Source: Stereocaulon alpinum (Eukaryota > Ascomycota > Lecanoromycetes > Lecanorales > Stereocaulaceae). Taken from it: a DNA stretch of 64,000 nucleotides. Numbering within the stretch: position 1 is the stretch's first letter; every line of letters begins with the position of its first letter. Shown here piece after piece: positions 1 through 11,665 of this stretch. The stretch is from contig JAEUBA010000046.1 of the NCBI GenBank assembly GCA_018257865.1, positions 62,001-126,000 on the forward strand, in the 5' to 3' direction. The notes beneath the pieces are model-generated. The model had not been told where the DNA came from. It did not search any database and worked only from the letters and a program-made list of their open reading frames with translations. The translations under genes were made by a program, and so were the position numbers.

Positions 1-887
1 AACAAATATATAACACCCTTTCCACGAGTCGAAAATCAAGGAGTTCTATTTCGATTGAGAACCTTATGGCATACGTGGATAGCGTCGAGTTAAGCCTTTT
101 CATCTCTTCACCGTTCTCGTTTTTTAAGACGGTTTGTTAAAACCAGGTTTTCTCAGCCGGATCCCCTGTTCGGTCCCGTCGTTGTATTTCCTCGTTTGTT
201 ATAGCTCAAGCTGTGTTTCGATCCGGCCCCCACGCACTAGGAGTTACAGTAGATGGAGACGAGGGACCAAATTTTGACGCATGTCCCGTAGTCTCTGGGA
301 AAATCTACGTGACCAGTACCCAAGCTTGACGGTACTCAGCCTCAATGTCTTCTTATAAGGACGTTCTGCTTGCTTAGATTATCTCTTCAGTTTCCTTTTT
401 CACTGCATAGCATGAATATGAATGTTATTATCCTGGCCCATTCCCTTCGGCTTAATTTTAAATCTCCTATTCTTGTGAGCAGATCACCGATGTCTCTGTT
501 GCAATGTGACACTAGCGCTGCCCTGGCTTTCTCCAACAATGGTCCACGCTGCACCCACGACATTTGCCGACGAGGTTATGAGCAATTATTCCCATCGTGA
601 TACCCTCGGGCTTGCACAGCTGAACGTGCCGTAACTACATCTTCTGGTCCTCTTAGCGAGCCCAAGCACTTCCAGCACCCTAGAGTCTCCTTCTTCGGAC
701 AAGACGAATGGTAGCCACCATGGTAGGCCAGCCAAAAATTACTTATTCGAGGTCCCATACTGAGGCCAGTATCAGCAAGCATCCCCACATGGGCCTATAG
801 AAGAAATCCAACTATGCCTGATACATATGAAGCTCAGTCTCGGACACAGTCTGCCGCACGCTGCGATTTCTCGAAAGTAGGCTGTGA
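1..887. other. Left-edge region, no gene recognised
   Basis: I see only short open frames (the longest about 70 codons) with no recognisable domain. The last part, before about 888, probably belongs to the decayed 5' portion of the NPP1-type relic that follows, but I cannot place a signal peptide or start codon for it with confidence. No tRNA-like cloverleaf or repeat was seen. Confidence 0.5.
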
Positions 888-2225
888 TTGTCGAGACCAG
901 GCGTCAATATTGGCAATCAATCTCCAGCGTTTCCGATATACTATACGGTCAGAGATTGCTCGGCCACAGAAGTCCGTATTACTCTGAGTCTGTTCTATGA
1001 GAAAGATGGAGCCATATGCTACATATCACCCACCCTGAGAGTGGGCAAGATCGATACAGGTCACGACTAGTAAGTATGCTTCTTCTTCATACCTGGGTAT
1101 ACTTGTAACGTATACTGACGACATGCATCGAATTCCAGTGACTGGGAGCGTGTTGTCATTGTCTATTAGAAAACCCGAACACATTACTATGGAGCGCAGC
1201 GTATCTCCTGATGAGCCAGCATGGCGGCTTTGAAACGAAGGCTTGGTCCTCAACCCGGAATACTTTTACATGAGTTCTTGAGAAGCGTTCTTGCCTCGCT
1301 AGTACTCAAAAATTTCTACTAGGACTCAAGGAGCGAAGGCGTCAGATCCTCGAAAACTCGCTGGCGTCCAAAATCAGGACCATTCCGCGGTATACGTCGC
1401 TTGGGACAAGCATCCCAATTTCGATACTAAGGCGCGTCCTTTTCGGAATGTGTTTACTCTGTATATACCGGTCTGTTGATCATAAGACTATCCTATGAGC
1501 ATGTGCTCAGTAGTGGCTCTAAACAAGGATTGCAAACGTAAAATCACTCCAGAAAGGAAGGCAGACTCCGAGATGTGTGAATAGTACACTGCTGGGTGGG
1601 GATGGCCATTCCAATCAATCAACACCGCGTTCCGAAGTGGCGACTGGTGGTATTTCGTCGAGCCTCGTAAGTCATCCCTGAACCCCGCTGCCACGACTTA
1701 AACACCCACACTACAATAGAGCCTGCTAGCTGTATCGGCTAACCAACCTTCTCAGAATACTTCATTGAAGCCAACGCCTCAACACCCGCAGGTCAAGTAA
1801 TGCAAAGCCAAGAATGGGGAGAAGCATCAAGCACCCCTCCACGCGTAGACGAAGGCCTGTGCTCGATCCCAGTCAAGGACGACTTTACTTCCGTGGGTGA
1901 TAGTAATTTGGTCGATAAATCAGGGCTGCCTCCTGGTAATTCTAGCTTCTTAAACGGAACGCTCGTCAATGGCACTACCGGGGACCCAAATGGTACTGAG
2001 GGTCTTCTCACCAGCCCAAATGGGAGCTACAACATAACCTGTAGGCCGGGTTCGGCTTGTCAGAGATTGCTCGATGGGCTCGACTTGAACGATCAGCTGT
2101 CGAGCTATCAGTCTATTGCTCTGCTAGATTGTCCATTCCATGGGGACTGGAAGGGGCAAGAGTTGCAATTCGTCAGGCGAACCCTTTTGGGCTCTCTGGC
2201 AGACGGGAAACGTGTTGGAATTTGA
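888..2225 (+). pseudogene. Decayed NPP1-type (necrosis-inducing protein family) gene
   Basis: Fragments of an NPP1-type secreted protein occur in family order. A strand-rich segment is encoded at 888-1069. A 69 bp intron follows (1070-1138, GTAAGT donor, CCAG acceptor), and its splice junction produces a GH-x-x-DWE-like motif typical of the family. Later come a Ser-Gln-His-Gly-Gly piece near 1215, a Lys-His-Pro-Asn-Phe piece near 1412, an Asp-Trp-Trp-Tyr piece near 1640 and an Asn-Gly-rich tail (1800-2225) with several N-glycosylation sequons. The frame is broken. There is an in-frame TAG at 1167-1169 directly after the intron, a frame change near 1200, a TGA at 1271-1273 and extra sequence between about 1440 and 1630. 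I infer a non-functional relic. Family members are secreted, some cytolytic to plants and many not. The large membrane-protein gene lies downstream on the opposite strand. Assignment rests on remembered family motifs and needs a profile search. Confidence 0.6.
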
Positions 2226-2507
2226 TGCTCCTAGCTACCCCGGTCGCTGCCGGATTGAGGGGAACGTAGGGGTATATGCAGGGCAACAATAGGGGCGCTC
2301 ACAGGGGTGCAATAGGGGTGTATATAGGGGGCGCTACCCCAGAGTCCTAGTCATCAATCGATCAGACCTGTATATTGCAGCATGAAAATTCATCAATGAA
2401 ATCTGGTGTTGAGGTGTTTAACTTTTGGAGATCACTACGACAAATCTATGAATATGTGAAATCTATAACAACTCTGTTTTCAACAAGGTATGGTGAAAAC
2501 ACACACC

Positions 2508-4544
2508 TCACTGAGACTCCGAGCGATGCAGCGCCCTCGAGCTCGAATCAAGTCTGTTCATCCCAACAGATCTCCCTCTCCCATCCCCTTTGCGCTTCCT
2601 AGCTTGCACAAAATCTCGATCACTAGCCTTCACAATCGCCACATTCGCCGTATGAGCTAGCGTACCATGCATATCCCACTCGACCCTCATCTCACAAGCA
2701 ATAGGATCAGCCGGATCGCCAACCCACTGTGTTCCCTTCTCGCGATGCTGATCCTCAACAGCCTTTGCGATGCCACGCCCTCCCGCAGAAGAAGCAATGA
2801 TAACACTTTTGGCGTCCAAGTAGTTGAATCTAGTAAGATGACGCCAGCCTCTCGTACGAGCTGCTTCGAACCCGACGATTAGGATAATCAGCGAGTTTTG
2901 CATGAAGACGAGATATCGGTAGAAGGGCTGTCCAATTTGTACGGCTTCCACTACGATATGGACAGCGCTGACGGTGGTGTCTTGGGCGTTTGAGAGCTGG
3001 GAAGCGCCATAGGCGACTAGGATATCATCGATGATGGCAGTGAAAGAATCTGCGACAGCTGAGTTTACAGCTTCAGTCAGATTTAGATGCGGCTTCTGTC
3101 TCTGCATCCTTTCCACGTTGCGGCTTAGCGTTTCCCCTAGCACAGAGACATAAAGGGACGGGCTCATTCGCGATAGGAGCCTGATTGAGTGCATCACGTT
3201 TGCACGGAGGTGGCCTGTTGGCTCGATGTCTTCTGCAGCGATTGCCGGTTGCGCTTCGACGTTGATGGAGTGCTGTAAGCGGTTTGCGGAGATGGTGAAG
3301 ACCATGGGTGTGAAAAAGACTTCGCATTGCGTCTGATTGAGTTCTTGGTACTGATTAGTCCCAGCTGCAACGGCTATCATGTTCCGATTGTCGTTGACCA
3401 CGGCAGTCCAGGACGTGATGTTCTCATATTTTTCGTGCCAAGCGATCGCAGGGTATAGTTCGGGAGTACCAATGATCGAGTTTGGGAGATAGCCCTCGAC
3501 ATAGTAGGTTGCCATGGTGCTCCACATATCAAGGTAAGACTCATTGATCTGCATTCCTGGATAATGCGTTCTGTGATAGTCAGAGTTGGAGATGTTCCGA
3601 TCGAAGTACTCTAGGAGTCGAAAGTGGAAATCAGAGGTACTGTTCTTGATACAACGTACGTTCGCAGAATATCCAGTCTCTGTATAGTTATAATGCAGTA
3701 CTCTTTGGTTGGCCATGTGGTCATCCGATTGACCCACCGAAGAGCCAACGCCGAAGGAACGGCCGATGTATTCCCAATTTGGATTGTCAAGCTTCGAGTG
3801 GTTCCTGGGACCACGATCCCACGTCGTCGCTGAACTTGCGGACAGGAGTAGGGGGCCTTGCAAAGTTGGAACGGGGCACGAGGGAACGAGTCCCCTAGCA
3901 TCGTTGAACACAGAGCATTTGTCATTAATGTTCCATATTTGGTGTCCAGGTCCTCGCTGTTCAAATTGAGAGTCCCAATGTACTCTGGTAGGATCCGTGA
4001 AGGCAGGTAGCTGCTGGTTTCCTAGTCCTTGCGTTTTCAGAACAAACAAAGGGGAGAGTGCTCCAGCCCACAAAGCACCAGGAAGTAGTGTCGCAGTGAC
4101 GAAGGCAGAAACTATAAGTAGACGAAGCGTCGGAAGATTTAGATCGACTCGAGCGGTACTCAACGCAATCCAAAGGCAAATATCCTGGAGAGAGGTTGAT
4201 TGGTGCAAAGATCGATATCGGGTCGAGAGATTCAAGACAGCACACATGGAGGACACCTGCAACATCGCTAGAATATGTGAGATGACCTGGACGATGATTT
4301 GCATCGTAGCTTGATTGCTTTTCGCAAAATCGTAGAAATTCCCCGTATATGACTGATCTCCGTTGCTCAACAAAATCAATATACTAATTGTGGGAAGGAG
4401 CAGCTCCAGCACGGGTTGAAGTCGCACTTGCTTCGACTCCATGGCGATTTGGTATCGCCGTGGATCTGGTTCGCTTTCAACATCGCTAGAGGGCACTTCG
4501 AGAACATCACTAGCTGGATCCTTAATTAACGGAACTTGTTCCAT
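2508..4544 (-). CDS. Multi-pass membrane protein with large luminal/extracellular domain, function unknown
   Basis: One uninterrupted frame of 678 residues. The first 40 residues are acidic and polar. Hydrophobic segments are visible at about 43-61, 80-104, 140-162 and, after a long hydrophilic stretch, about 545-567. The middle region of about 380 residues carries many Asn-x-Ser/Thr sequons and several cysteines, which suggests it faces the secretory lumen or cell exterior. The tail after the last segment is basic and Ser/Arg-rich and presumably cytosolic. This layout (three N-terminal helices, glycosylated domain, one C-terminal helix, short tail) matches a large group of uncharacterised filamentous-fungal membrane proteins. 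I recognise no catalytic motif. The start at 4544 is the first ATG of the frame and precedes the acidic leader. The gene is divergent from the WD40 gene at 5461. Confidence 0.75.
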   Translation of the reverse strand: MEQVPLIKDPASDVLEVPSSDVESEPDPRRYQIAMESKQVRLQPVLELLLPTISILILLSNGDQSYTGNFYDFAKSNQATMQIIVQVISHILAMLQVSSMCAVLNLSTRYRSLHQSTSLQDICLWIALSTARVDLNLPTLRLLIVSAFVTATLLPGALWAGALSPLFVLKTQGLGNQQLPAFTDPTRVHWDSQFEQRGPGHQIWNINDKCSVFNDARGLVPSCPVPTLQGPLLLSASSATTWDRGPRNHSKLDNPNWEYIGRSFGVGSSVGQSDDHMANQRVLHYNYTETGYSANVRCIKNSTSDFHFRLLEYFDRNISNSDYHRTHYPGMQINESYLDMWSTMATYYVEGYLPNSIIGTPELYPAIAWHEKYENITSWTAVVNDNRNMIAVAAGTNQYQELNQTQCEVFFTPMVFTISANRLQHSINVEAQPAIAAEDIEPTGHLRANVMHSIRLLSRMSPSLYVSVLGETLSRNVERMQRQKPHLNLTEAVNSAVADSFTAIIDDILVAYGASQLSNAQDTTVSAVHIVVEAVQIGQPFYRYLVFMQNSLIILIVGFEAARTRGWRHLTRFNYLDAKSVIIASSAGGRGIAKAVEDQHREKGTQWVGDPADPIACEMRVEWDMHGTLAHTANVAIVKASDRDFVQARKRKGDGRGRSVGMNRLDSSSRALHRSESQ

Positions 4545-5460
4545 AGCGTGAGTGAGGTATAAGAAGGATTGTCATCTTCACAGAAAATGTATTCAGCGGA
4601 TGCCTGCCAGGCTGCTACCTTATGCATAAGGCCCCACCACACCTTCAAAATTAGTGAGTCGGACGGAAAATCATCCATGCAGTCACAGATTTTTGTAGCT
4701 TGACTATGATATATCATCCTTGGACCTTTCTTGGGCGGCACTCGAGCTGTTCCCTAGAGAGGGTATGATTGAGCACGTCATTCTCCTCTAGATGTTCGAG
4801 TAGCCAAAGTGAAAGTACAACCAATCGCTGGGTAAACCTTCGATCAAACGATAGAAGGGCCCACCCACGAAATTGTAAAACCGTAACCGGCAGGCGTTGC
4901 TACAGCTCCCCAACCAGAAAATTTTCTATGCAAAATTTGGTACAAAGGATATAGAGACATGTAGGACTCAGAACATACTACGTCAATGCATTTCATCAAT
5001 TGGCATGACTGTAGAAAATAAAAGGGGTGGCTGGTTGGTGGGCACGTCAAGGACACAATCACAGTTCCGTGTTTTTCTGGGTAGGGGGCTTCCTAAGCGA
5101 ACACTTTAAGCGAGCTCCGGGGGTGTGTTGAGTTCCTCGTTAGGGGGGCCCTAGTGCGGCTTCTTGGCATGGTATGCGCTCCGGGGCAATGTGACCTTCT
5201 ATCCCGAAGTTTTTCCGAAGAGTGACATTCATTGCGATTGGGATTCCGATTAGCGACGAACAAGGCATAGCTGGGAAATGCTTAGAAGCTTCCAAGGACC
5301 TCTTGCTCTTTTACGCTGGTTATCCGCTATCCCAGACATCGATGTGCAAAACCTAAAACGCCACACAGCTTGCTGTGATGTGACGCAACCTCTACTTGGG
5401 CTTTATTGGCAGGACTGTGTTCCTTGACCACCTCACTATCTGATACACAGAACATCCGAC
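4545..5460. other. Divergent intergenic region between membrane protein and WD40 gene
   Basis: About 0.9 kb between two divergent start codons, so it should contain both promoters. Small open frames of up to about 72 codons are present but show no domain and look random. No repeat or RNA gene is visible. Confidence 0.5.
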
Positions 5461-8400
5461 ATGAAACTCACATTACAGGACCGCCTATTGCGGCGAGAAC
5501 TGGGGAATACGTCCCGGTACTCGGCTGTCAAAGGGATCTATGGAGACAGGGTCTGGATAGACGACTTGGACATAGTCAATGAGCTCGGAGGTCACTCGGG
5601 ATGTGTCAATGCTTTGAGGTGAGTGGCCTCGGCAGACTCTCAATCCAGTTTTCCAATATAAACTAATATCTATTACAGCTGGTCTACATCTGGAAGACTC
5701 TTAGCATCAGGCAGCGATGACCAGCATCTGAACATCCACTCATACCAGCCAGATTCTTCTGTCTCGCCTTTCACTCTGACCACAACTGTTGCTACTGGTC
5801 ACACTGCGAATATCTTCTCAGTCAAATTCATGCCTCACTCCAATGACCGAACGCTTGTCACGGCCGCTGGAGATTGCGAGGTCCGAGTGTTTGACATTGA
5901 ATATAGCGGACGAACAGCTGAGACCTCTATGGGCCCAAACATAGCTACGACTGGACGAGGTCAACGCTTTCAGAACATGTATAGAGGAGTCAGATACTTG
6001 AGCGATGGAAATACGAACGCGAGGGTTTATAGGTCGCATGCAGATCGAGTGAAGAGGATTGTAACCGAATCATCTCCCAATCTCTTCTTAACCTGCTCCG
6101 AGGATGGCGAGGTCAGACCCTAGGATCCAAGATCAGATCAGGCATGCTGAAGCATATAACAGGTACGCCAATTTGATCTACGACTCCCTTCATCTGCGTA
6201 TCCACCCCCACGTGGCGGTCGCGGCTTCCTAGCTCATAGAGCTGATCATGACGATTCCAATGTCCCTCCACCACTGATATCTTACAAGCGCTATAACCTT
6301 GATCTCAATACCATGTCTTGTTCGGCAAGCCAGCCTCATTATATTGCCTTAGGAGGTGCGCACCTTCACTGTTTCCTACATGACCGAAGAATGCTTGGAA
6401 GAAACGTAGACGAAGAGCATGGCAATCCTGGCAGAGCGTCTCCTGTCCATAGTATGTCATCTTACGAGAACGAGATGATGGGGCAAGCCACACGGTGCGT
6501 GCGTAAATTTGCACCAGAGGGGCGGAAGAAAATGCGGAGGACGGAAAACGGCCATATCACTGCATGCAAGATCAGTGATGCTAACCCGAACGAGATGATT
6601 GCGAGCTGGTCGGGAGACCATATTTACAGCTTCGATTTGGTTAGGTCTCCAGACGCAAAGGAACAAGACTTGATGGGTGAAAGTGTTTCGATTAGCGGAC
6701 GAGGAAAAGGCAAGGTCAGGGAGTCGGGAGATCGAAAGCGCAAACGGAAGAAGGATAATTCCACCGCATCAATGGAAGCAGCAACAAGAAGTTCAAAGCC
6801 AAGACATGTCAAGGGTCGTCCGGAAGAAGAGGGTGACTTGGCACTTCGCGTGAGGTACGAGAACGGACAAACCGAGGACATAGCGATGGGTGATGCTGTG
6901 CCGCACCTACCTTTAAGCATGGTTGAAGATACGAGAGAGTCCATCCTTAACGAGTCTCAGAGAAGGAGTTTACAGATCGCCAAAAGCCTAGTGAAGATAC
7001 GGAGGTTGATGTTCTCACTTGAAGCAACGATTCCCAACCCAAGTGATATCCTCTCGTCGGACCCATCGCATCACACAGCCTCCTTCACAGCTACTCTTGG
7101 TACTGCTGCTACTTGCGTTCCCGAAATGGACGAGATCACAAGAGCTTGGAGGTATCCAGTTGACCCGGTTGCAGAAGACATAGCTTTCCAGCAAACCTTG
7201 CGTGGTAACCGAAACTCGTCACGCCGCTTCGTTCAAGCGGTGGGCACCCTGGCCAGGATGCTTGGTGGTAAGATCCAGACTGCCAGCCGCACGCCAAGTC
7301 CCGCTCTAGATTTATTCCGAGAGATAACACCATCACCGGACGAGGGGTCACAGCCGCCTAAAAGCGACATCTTCAGCTACGATTTCCTCAAAGCCATAAT
7401 TCTCTGGCTTGAAGGAGGACCTCAGGCTTTGCTGCAAGGTTTCAAAAGGCCACCAAAGCAAAGACTAGACAGCCCAAGATTTCCTGTACCGGACGATGCC
7501 CAGCTATCTGCAATCGACGAATACATTATTCCGTATTTGCTTCGACTAGCTCAAGCAAAATCTATTCCGAACGTAGATGCCTCGAGATTCCTGAGGGATG
7601 AATTCCGGCAATTGTTCGAAAGCGAGTCCGCTGCTGTTATTGCTTTCGGCAGTGCTGTCAGAATGCCGCTCGAGGATATGACAAGAGCCATTGTGGCTGT
7701 ACCCGAGAACGCTGACAATGAAACAAGATCTGTCATCCAAGATAGGAAGACAGCAATCAAGTACTGGGGGTTCAAGGTCGGAAGGGGGCTTTTGATGAAC
7801 GCTGGAGAGGGCATCAATTTCCAATTTGTCGATATTGCCTTTGGGGGTCTAGGTACTTCTCATGTCGACGAAGGAAGAGTACAGGAGGAAGTCGACCCAA
7901 ACGAAGACGAGGACATAGCAGAAAACGTCAGCCTTGTCAAACAGCCTGGGGGAATCTCAAGAGGGAACTGTGCCGAATTTTCTACTAACAGCACAGTTGA
8001 AGGATCAACAACCGATGAAGCACGCTCACCGTCAGCCCAGCCGGATGGATCTGACATTGATATTGAGGACGCCGGATCGGATGCTGAGGTAATTCTGATG
8101 GACGACTTACATAACGAAATTGCGGATCATATGGCTGCAGAAGACGAGGACGAAGATAATGATTATGACAATGCAAATGATGACGCTGATAGCGATGCGG
8201 ACGATGATGATGATGGGGAGATAACAGCTGAAGAACGACAATTTATGTTTCAATCGGCGTCTGATAGAGGCAAGTTACGAGAGAAGGTGGAGAAAGATGT
8301 GCCTTGCGATTCACACACTCACAAGTATACCGGTCATTGCAATGTTAAGACCGTCAAAGACGCAAATTTCTTCGGGCTCCAGGATGAGTACGTGGTCAGC

Positions 8401-9136
8401 GGAAGTGATGGAGGTCACCTCTTCATTTGGGACAAGAAGACGACAGAGCTTGTCAACATCCTCGAGGGCGACAATGAGGTCGTCAATGTTGTCCAAGGTA
8501 AGGCTATCTTACACCTTCTTGAACTGACGATCTAACATGGAGATCCCAGGCCACCCATATGAGCCACTTCTAGCCGTATCTGGCATCGACCATACGATCA
8601 AAATATTTTCTCCCGATAGCCGGGCCCAAAAGGATGCGGAAGAAGGCATAAACATCAGCTCTGCTACCAATGGCTCGTCTGGATACTCGTCTTTGTCCGG
8701 CCGACGTAGACAACGCCGCGGTTCTCCTCCTCCTGCTGCTGAAGAATCACCCCAACAGGAAGGACTAACAAGCCGAAAGAGGATGCAAAACAGCTACCAG
8801 ATCATTAGTCAGAATGATGTGCAGAGGCGAGGCGGAATGAGGGATGCATTCATCACGGTACGTGCTGATGGTCCCTTTGTAAGAATGCGGATGGTGGAAA
8901 TGGGCTTCGCGGAGTGGCTTAGGTTGTACGATGGCTGATTGATTGTTCATGCAGAGAGGCATGTTGGCACAATTGGCTGCAAGATTGCGAGCGCGACAAG
9001 GGGGCGCTGATGGGCCTGGTGGGGGAGTCATTCTGGGAGAGGATGGAGAGGCTGTTATTGTGGATGATAATTGCACGGTATGTTCTTTTAGGGAACCGAT
9101 AACGATGGAATGCTGACGATAGTGAAGGTTATGTGA
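5461..9136 (+). CDS. DCAF6/DCAF8-like WD40-repeat protein (CUL4-DDB1 substrate-receptor type)
   Basis: Predicted six-exon gene: 5461-5618, 5679-6111, 6163-8497, 8550-8857, 8955-9077, 9128-9136, giving 1121 residues. Intron 1 has a clear CTAAT branch site. Intron 2 uses a less usual GTCAGA donor but restores an uninterrupted frame. The final 9 bp exon gives the ending Thr-Val-Met. The first WD40 block (about residues 38-330) opens with a GHSGCVNALSW repeat and contains GSDDQHLNIHSY, GHTANIFSVKF, SEDGEVRQFDLR and YDRRML-like (LHDRRMLGRN) signatures. An acidic Asp/Glu tract (about 857-882) follows, then C-terminal repeats with SGSDGGHLFIW and VSGIDHTIKIFSP. This split arrangement matches human DCAF6/DCAF8, which recruit substrates to the CUL4-DDB1 ubiquitin ligase; that role here is inferred. 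The last intron is my choice among alternatives and the least certain part. Confidence 0.85.
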
Positions 9137-9475
9137 CTACAGAATGATTGATCGAACATCTCATGACGAACACTTTAGTATTGACTGGTAGGTTAGGGGC
9201 ACACAGATAGCATTAATAGGGAATACTCAACAATGAATCCATCTATGATTACCAACTTTCCAATGCGTTCAAGTAGATCTTTCAGTTTTGAAGCTATAGC
9301 CTACTGCTAAGTGAGATACTGCAGGGCATCGAATCACGAAATCTAACAACCTCCCCTGCATCTGTTCAAGTCTTCACGTAATGTCTAGTCTAAGGAAACC
9401 ATCCAAGAACTTCGTTATATATGACAATCTAGTCGCACGATATGGCGTCGCAGGTAATTACATATCTTCCTCATC
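9137..9475. other. Convergent 3' intergenic region
   Basis: 339 bp between the converging ends of the WD40 gene (+) and the SET/MYND gene (-). It is expected to hold two 3' UTRs. No ORF of interest or repeat was seen. Confidence 0.5.
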
Positions 9476-11290
9476 TCATCCCTCCTTACCCTTTTCCTCC
9501 CCTTCTTCCCAAACACACCTCTCACAAACACATATCCCCCCCAACGCACCAACAGCCCACTCCCTCCTCTGCCGTACATCCAACTCGACATCACAATAAT
9601 GATTCAGCACTTCCTCTCCCTGCTGTATTCCTCCGTCCCACTTCCCCTCAACATCCTCGTTCTTGCCCGAACCCCATCTCACAACTTCATCCCCACCCCT
9701 AGCCACAAATCCCATCCCACCCTTCTCCCATTCCCACCGCACATTCGGCGCACACGAATGGTTCGCTAGACTCCATAGCCAGTGCACGCCTGCTACTTCT
9801 GGTATACCGGTGCGCTCATTCATTTTCGCGTTGGCGACGCCGCGGAATTTGGAGAGGAGGGTGTTGATTATCCAGGTGTCGTAGCGGGCTAGAGTTGCTG
9901 GGGCGAAGAGGTCTAGCGAGAGGGAGGTGAGGAGGTGGAGGGGTTGTTGGATGTTGTTTTCGAAGCTGAATGGGAGGGTACGCGATACCTTTTTCGGGTC
10001 GGTGAAATCTCCCCAGAGGTATTTTATCTGTGGTAGGTCTAGGGGGTTGATGTTTTGTGTTTCTGCCATTGCCATTGTTCGTGCTAGGAGTAGGGTATAG
10101 AGGCAACTTGTGGCGGCGAAGGGGGAGGGGTCTTTGGCGACGACGTCGAAGTCGAGGATGCCGCAGATTGCGGGGTGGTAGAGCGATTGGGCGCGGTCGT
10201 GGCAGGCGGCTGAGCAGAATACTATGTCCTCGCAGTTTTGGCAGGTTGGGAGGGGTTTATCTGGGGAGAAGGGTGGGAGCCGGGTGGAGCAGGCGTCGCA
10301 GAAGGGGTCGTGGAGGCGGGTGGAGGAGGTGAGGACGCTGGGCTCGAGAAGGACTGTCTCTTTGGGTGAGATGGCAGAGGTGGTGAAGATACCCAGCTGT
10401 TTGATTGTTGTAGCCTTGGAGGTGGGGGAGGTTGAGGTATCTCCAGCTAGTATGGGTAACTCGATAGCTCGAACCTCGCATTTGGGCCCTGACTTTTTGA
10501 TTTCTGCGTTGATGAAGGAGAGATTCTCCTCTGAGAAGCGATCTGGCTCATGTTCATTCCATGGATAGATCTCTCGTCGGACCGAACCATTCTCTGGCAA
10601 ATCCTCTCGAGGATTGAAGTCAACCTCGTTCCATGAAGTGTCTTTCTCCAGTTGCCGATGGAGATGTTTTTTCAATATTTGCTCCTTCGATATCTGCAGC
10701 TTTTCATTGCCTGAGAAAGTCATCAGTCCTCTCGCTGCGAAGTCTAAAGCACTTTTCAGGTCGCCGCATTCTGAGAGTGTGCGTGCCAATACCTCATAAC
10801 ATCGACGTGCATGACCTTTCGCTACTGTCTCATACCATGGCGCTTCAGTCTGATCACCATTACTCATTCCCGAGTGATCGTTCTCTAGCAATCCATGACT
10901 TTGAGCATGTCCGTTTGTCTCATCTTTTTCAAAGCCGTTGGTGTGTACTTTCATCCCATCTTTTTCAAATCCCTTGACAACGGGTACCAATTCCCTGCGC
11001 ACCCCCACCTCCGAAGCCTCGACAGCCCGATCATGGTATTCGCCCTCCTCATCCAAAATCTCGTCCGTCAAGAGTAAAGCTCTGTAAGCATCGCTCGCAG
11101 CAAGGTCTGGAAATCCTAACTTCTCATGGCATAGCGCTCTCTGTAGGTATAAATTCGAGTCATAGGGGCTTTTTCCCAGTTCAAGGGTGTTTGTAGATCT
11201 TTCTTTGAGCCAATGGCTCTTTTCGTCTCGCATCTCCGATGACAAGAGATGCCATGACGTCGAAAATGGGATTTCGAATTGTGCGCACAA
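9476..11290 (-). CDS. SET and MYND domain protein (SMYD-like, TPR N-terminus)
   Basis: A single frame of 604 residues. The N-terminal part has a TPR-like helix pair (about residues 43-75). A MYND-type zinc finger lies at about 333-375, with the CDAC, CQNC, FCSAAC and final HPAIC cysteine/histidine series. The SET core is recognisable by the ANHSCAPN motif at about residue 510, and by an LNHYCD segment followed by a cysteine-rich post-SET cluster (ICVCERC) close to the C-terminus. SET/MYND proteins are candidate lysine methyltransferases; whether this one modifies histones or other proteins cannot be told. The start is the first ATG of the frame and leads directly into the TPR-like region. It lies in tandem with the OXNAD1-like gene upstream on the same strand. 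Confidence 0.85.
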   Translation of the reverse strand: MCAQFEIPFSTSWHLLSSEMRDEKSHWLKERSTNTLELGKSPYDSNLYLQRALCHEKLGFPDLAASDAYRALLLTDEILDEEGEYHDRAVEASEVGVRRELVPVVKGFEKDGMKVHTNGFEKDETNGHAQSHGLLENDHSGMSNGDQTEAPWYETVAKGHARRCYEVLARTLSECGDLKSALDFAARGLMTFSGNEKLQISKEQILKKHLHRQLEKDTSWNEVDFNPREDLPENGSVRREIYPWNEHEPDRFSEENLSFINAEIKKSGPKCEVRAIELPILAGDTSTSPTSKATTIKQLGIFTTSAISPKETVLLEPSVLTSSTRLHDPFCDACSTRLPPFSPDKPLPTCQNCEDIVFCSAACHDRAQSLYHPAICGILDFDVVAKDPSPFAATSCLYTLLLARTMAMAETQNINPLDLPQIKYLWGDFTDPKKVSRTLPFSFENNIQQPLHLLTSLSLDLFAPATLARYDTWIINTLLSKFRGVANAKMNERTGIPEVAGVHWLWSLANHSCAPNVRWEWEKGGMGFVARGGDEVVRWGSGKNEDVEGKWDGGIQQGEEVLNHYCDVELDVRQRREWAVGALGGICVCERCVWEEGEEKGKEG

Positions 11291-11665
11291 TGCAGAGATT
11301 TAATGACGCTAATTTAGTCTGGTATGTCAGATCATGATGAAGTCTCGAGCTTTAGGCGATATGCATTCACTCGAGGGAACTCCATTCACGACTGCGACTC
11401 CGGTGCGTATATTGTTGAATGAGTGTTTGACCTGAGTACTTCCCAATGGATGTCTTGGAGTGGTCTAGCCGGAAGGAGAACAATAGCGCCTTTGACAGTC
11501 TCCACGACTAGCGTTCCGCGTTGCAAGTTTTACCATGTGCGTATAGAACGTGGTAACCGCAATTGTAGTCGTGCTGATGGTCAATGCTGCCATTGTGAAG
11601 GTTCTTTTGTTAATGCTAACATATCTGTGATGGCTGACGAATTTGTCTACTTTTTCAAACATTGA

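Noticed and set aside
9442..10568. Several plus-strand open frames (9442-9702, 10057-10332, 10224-10568)
   Set aside because: All are on the opposite strand of the SET/MYND gene and are low-complexity readings.
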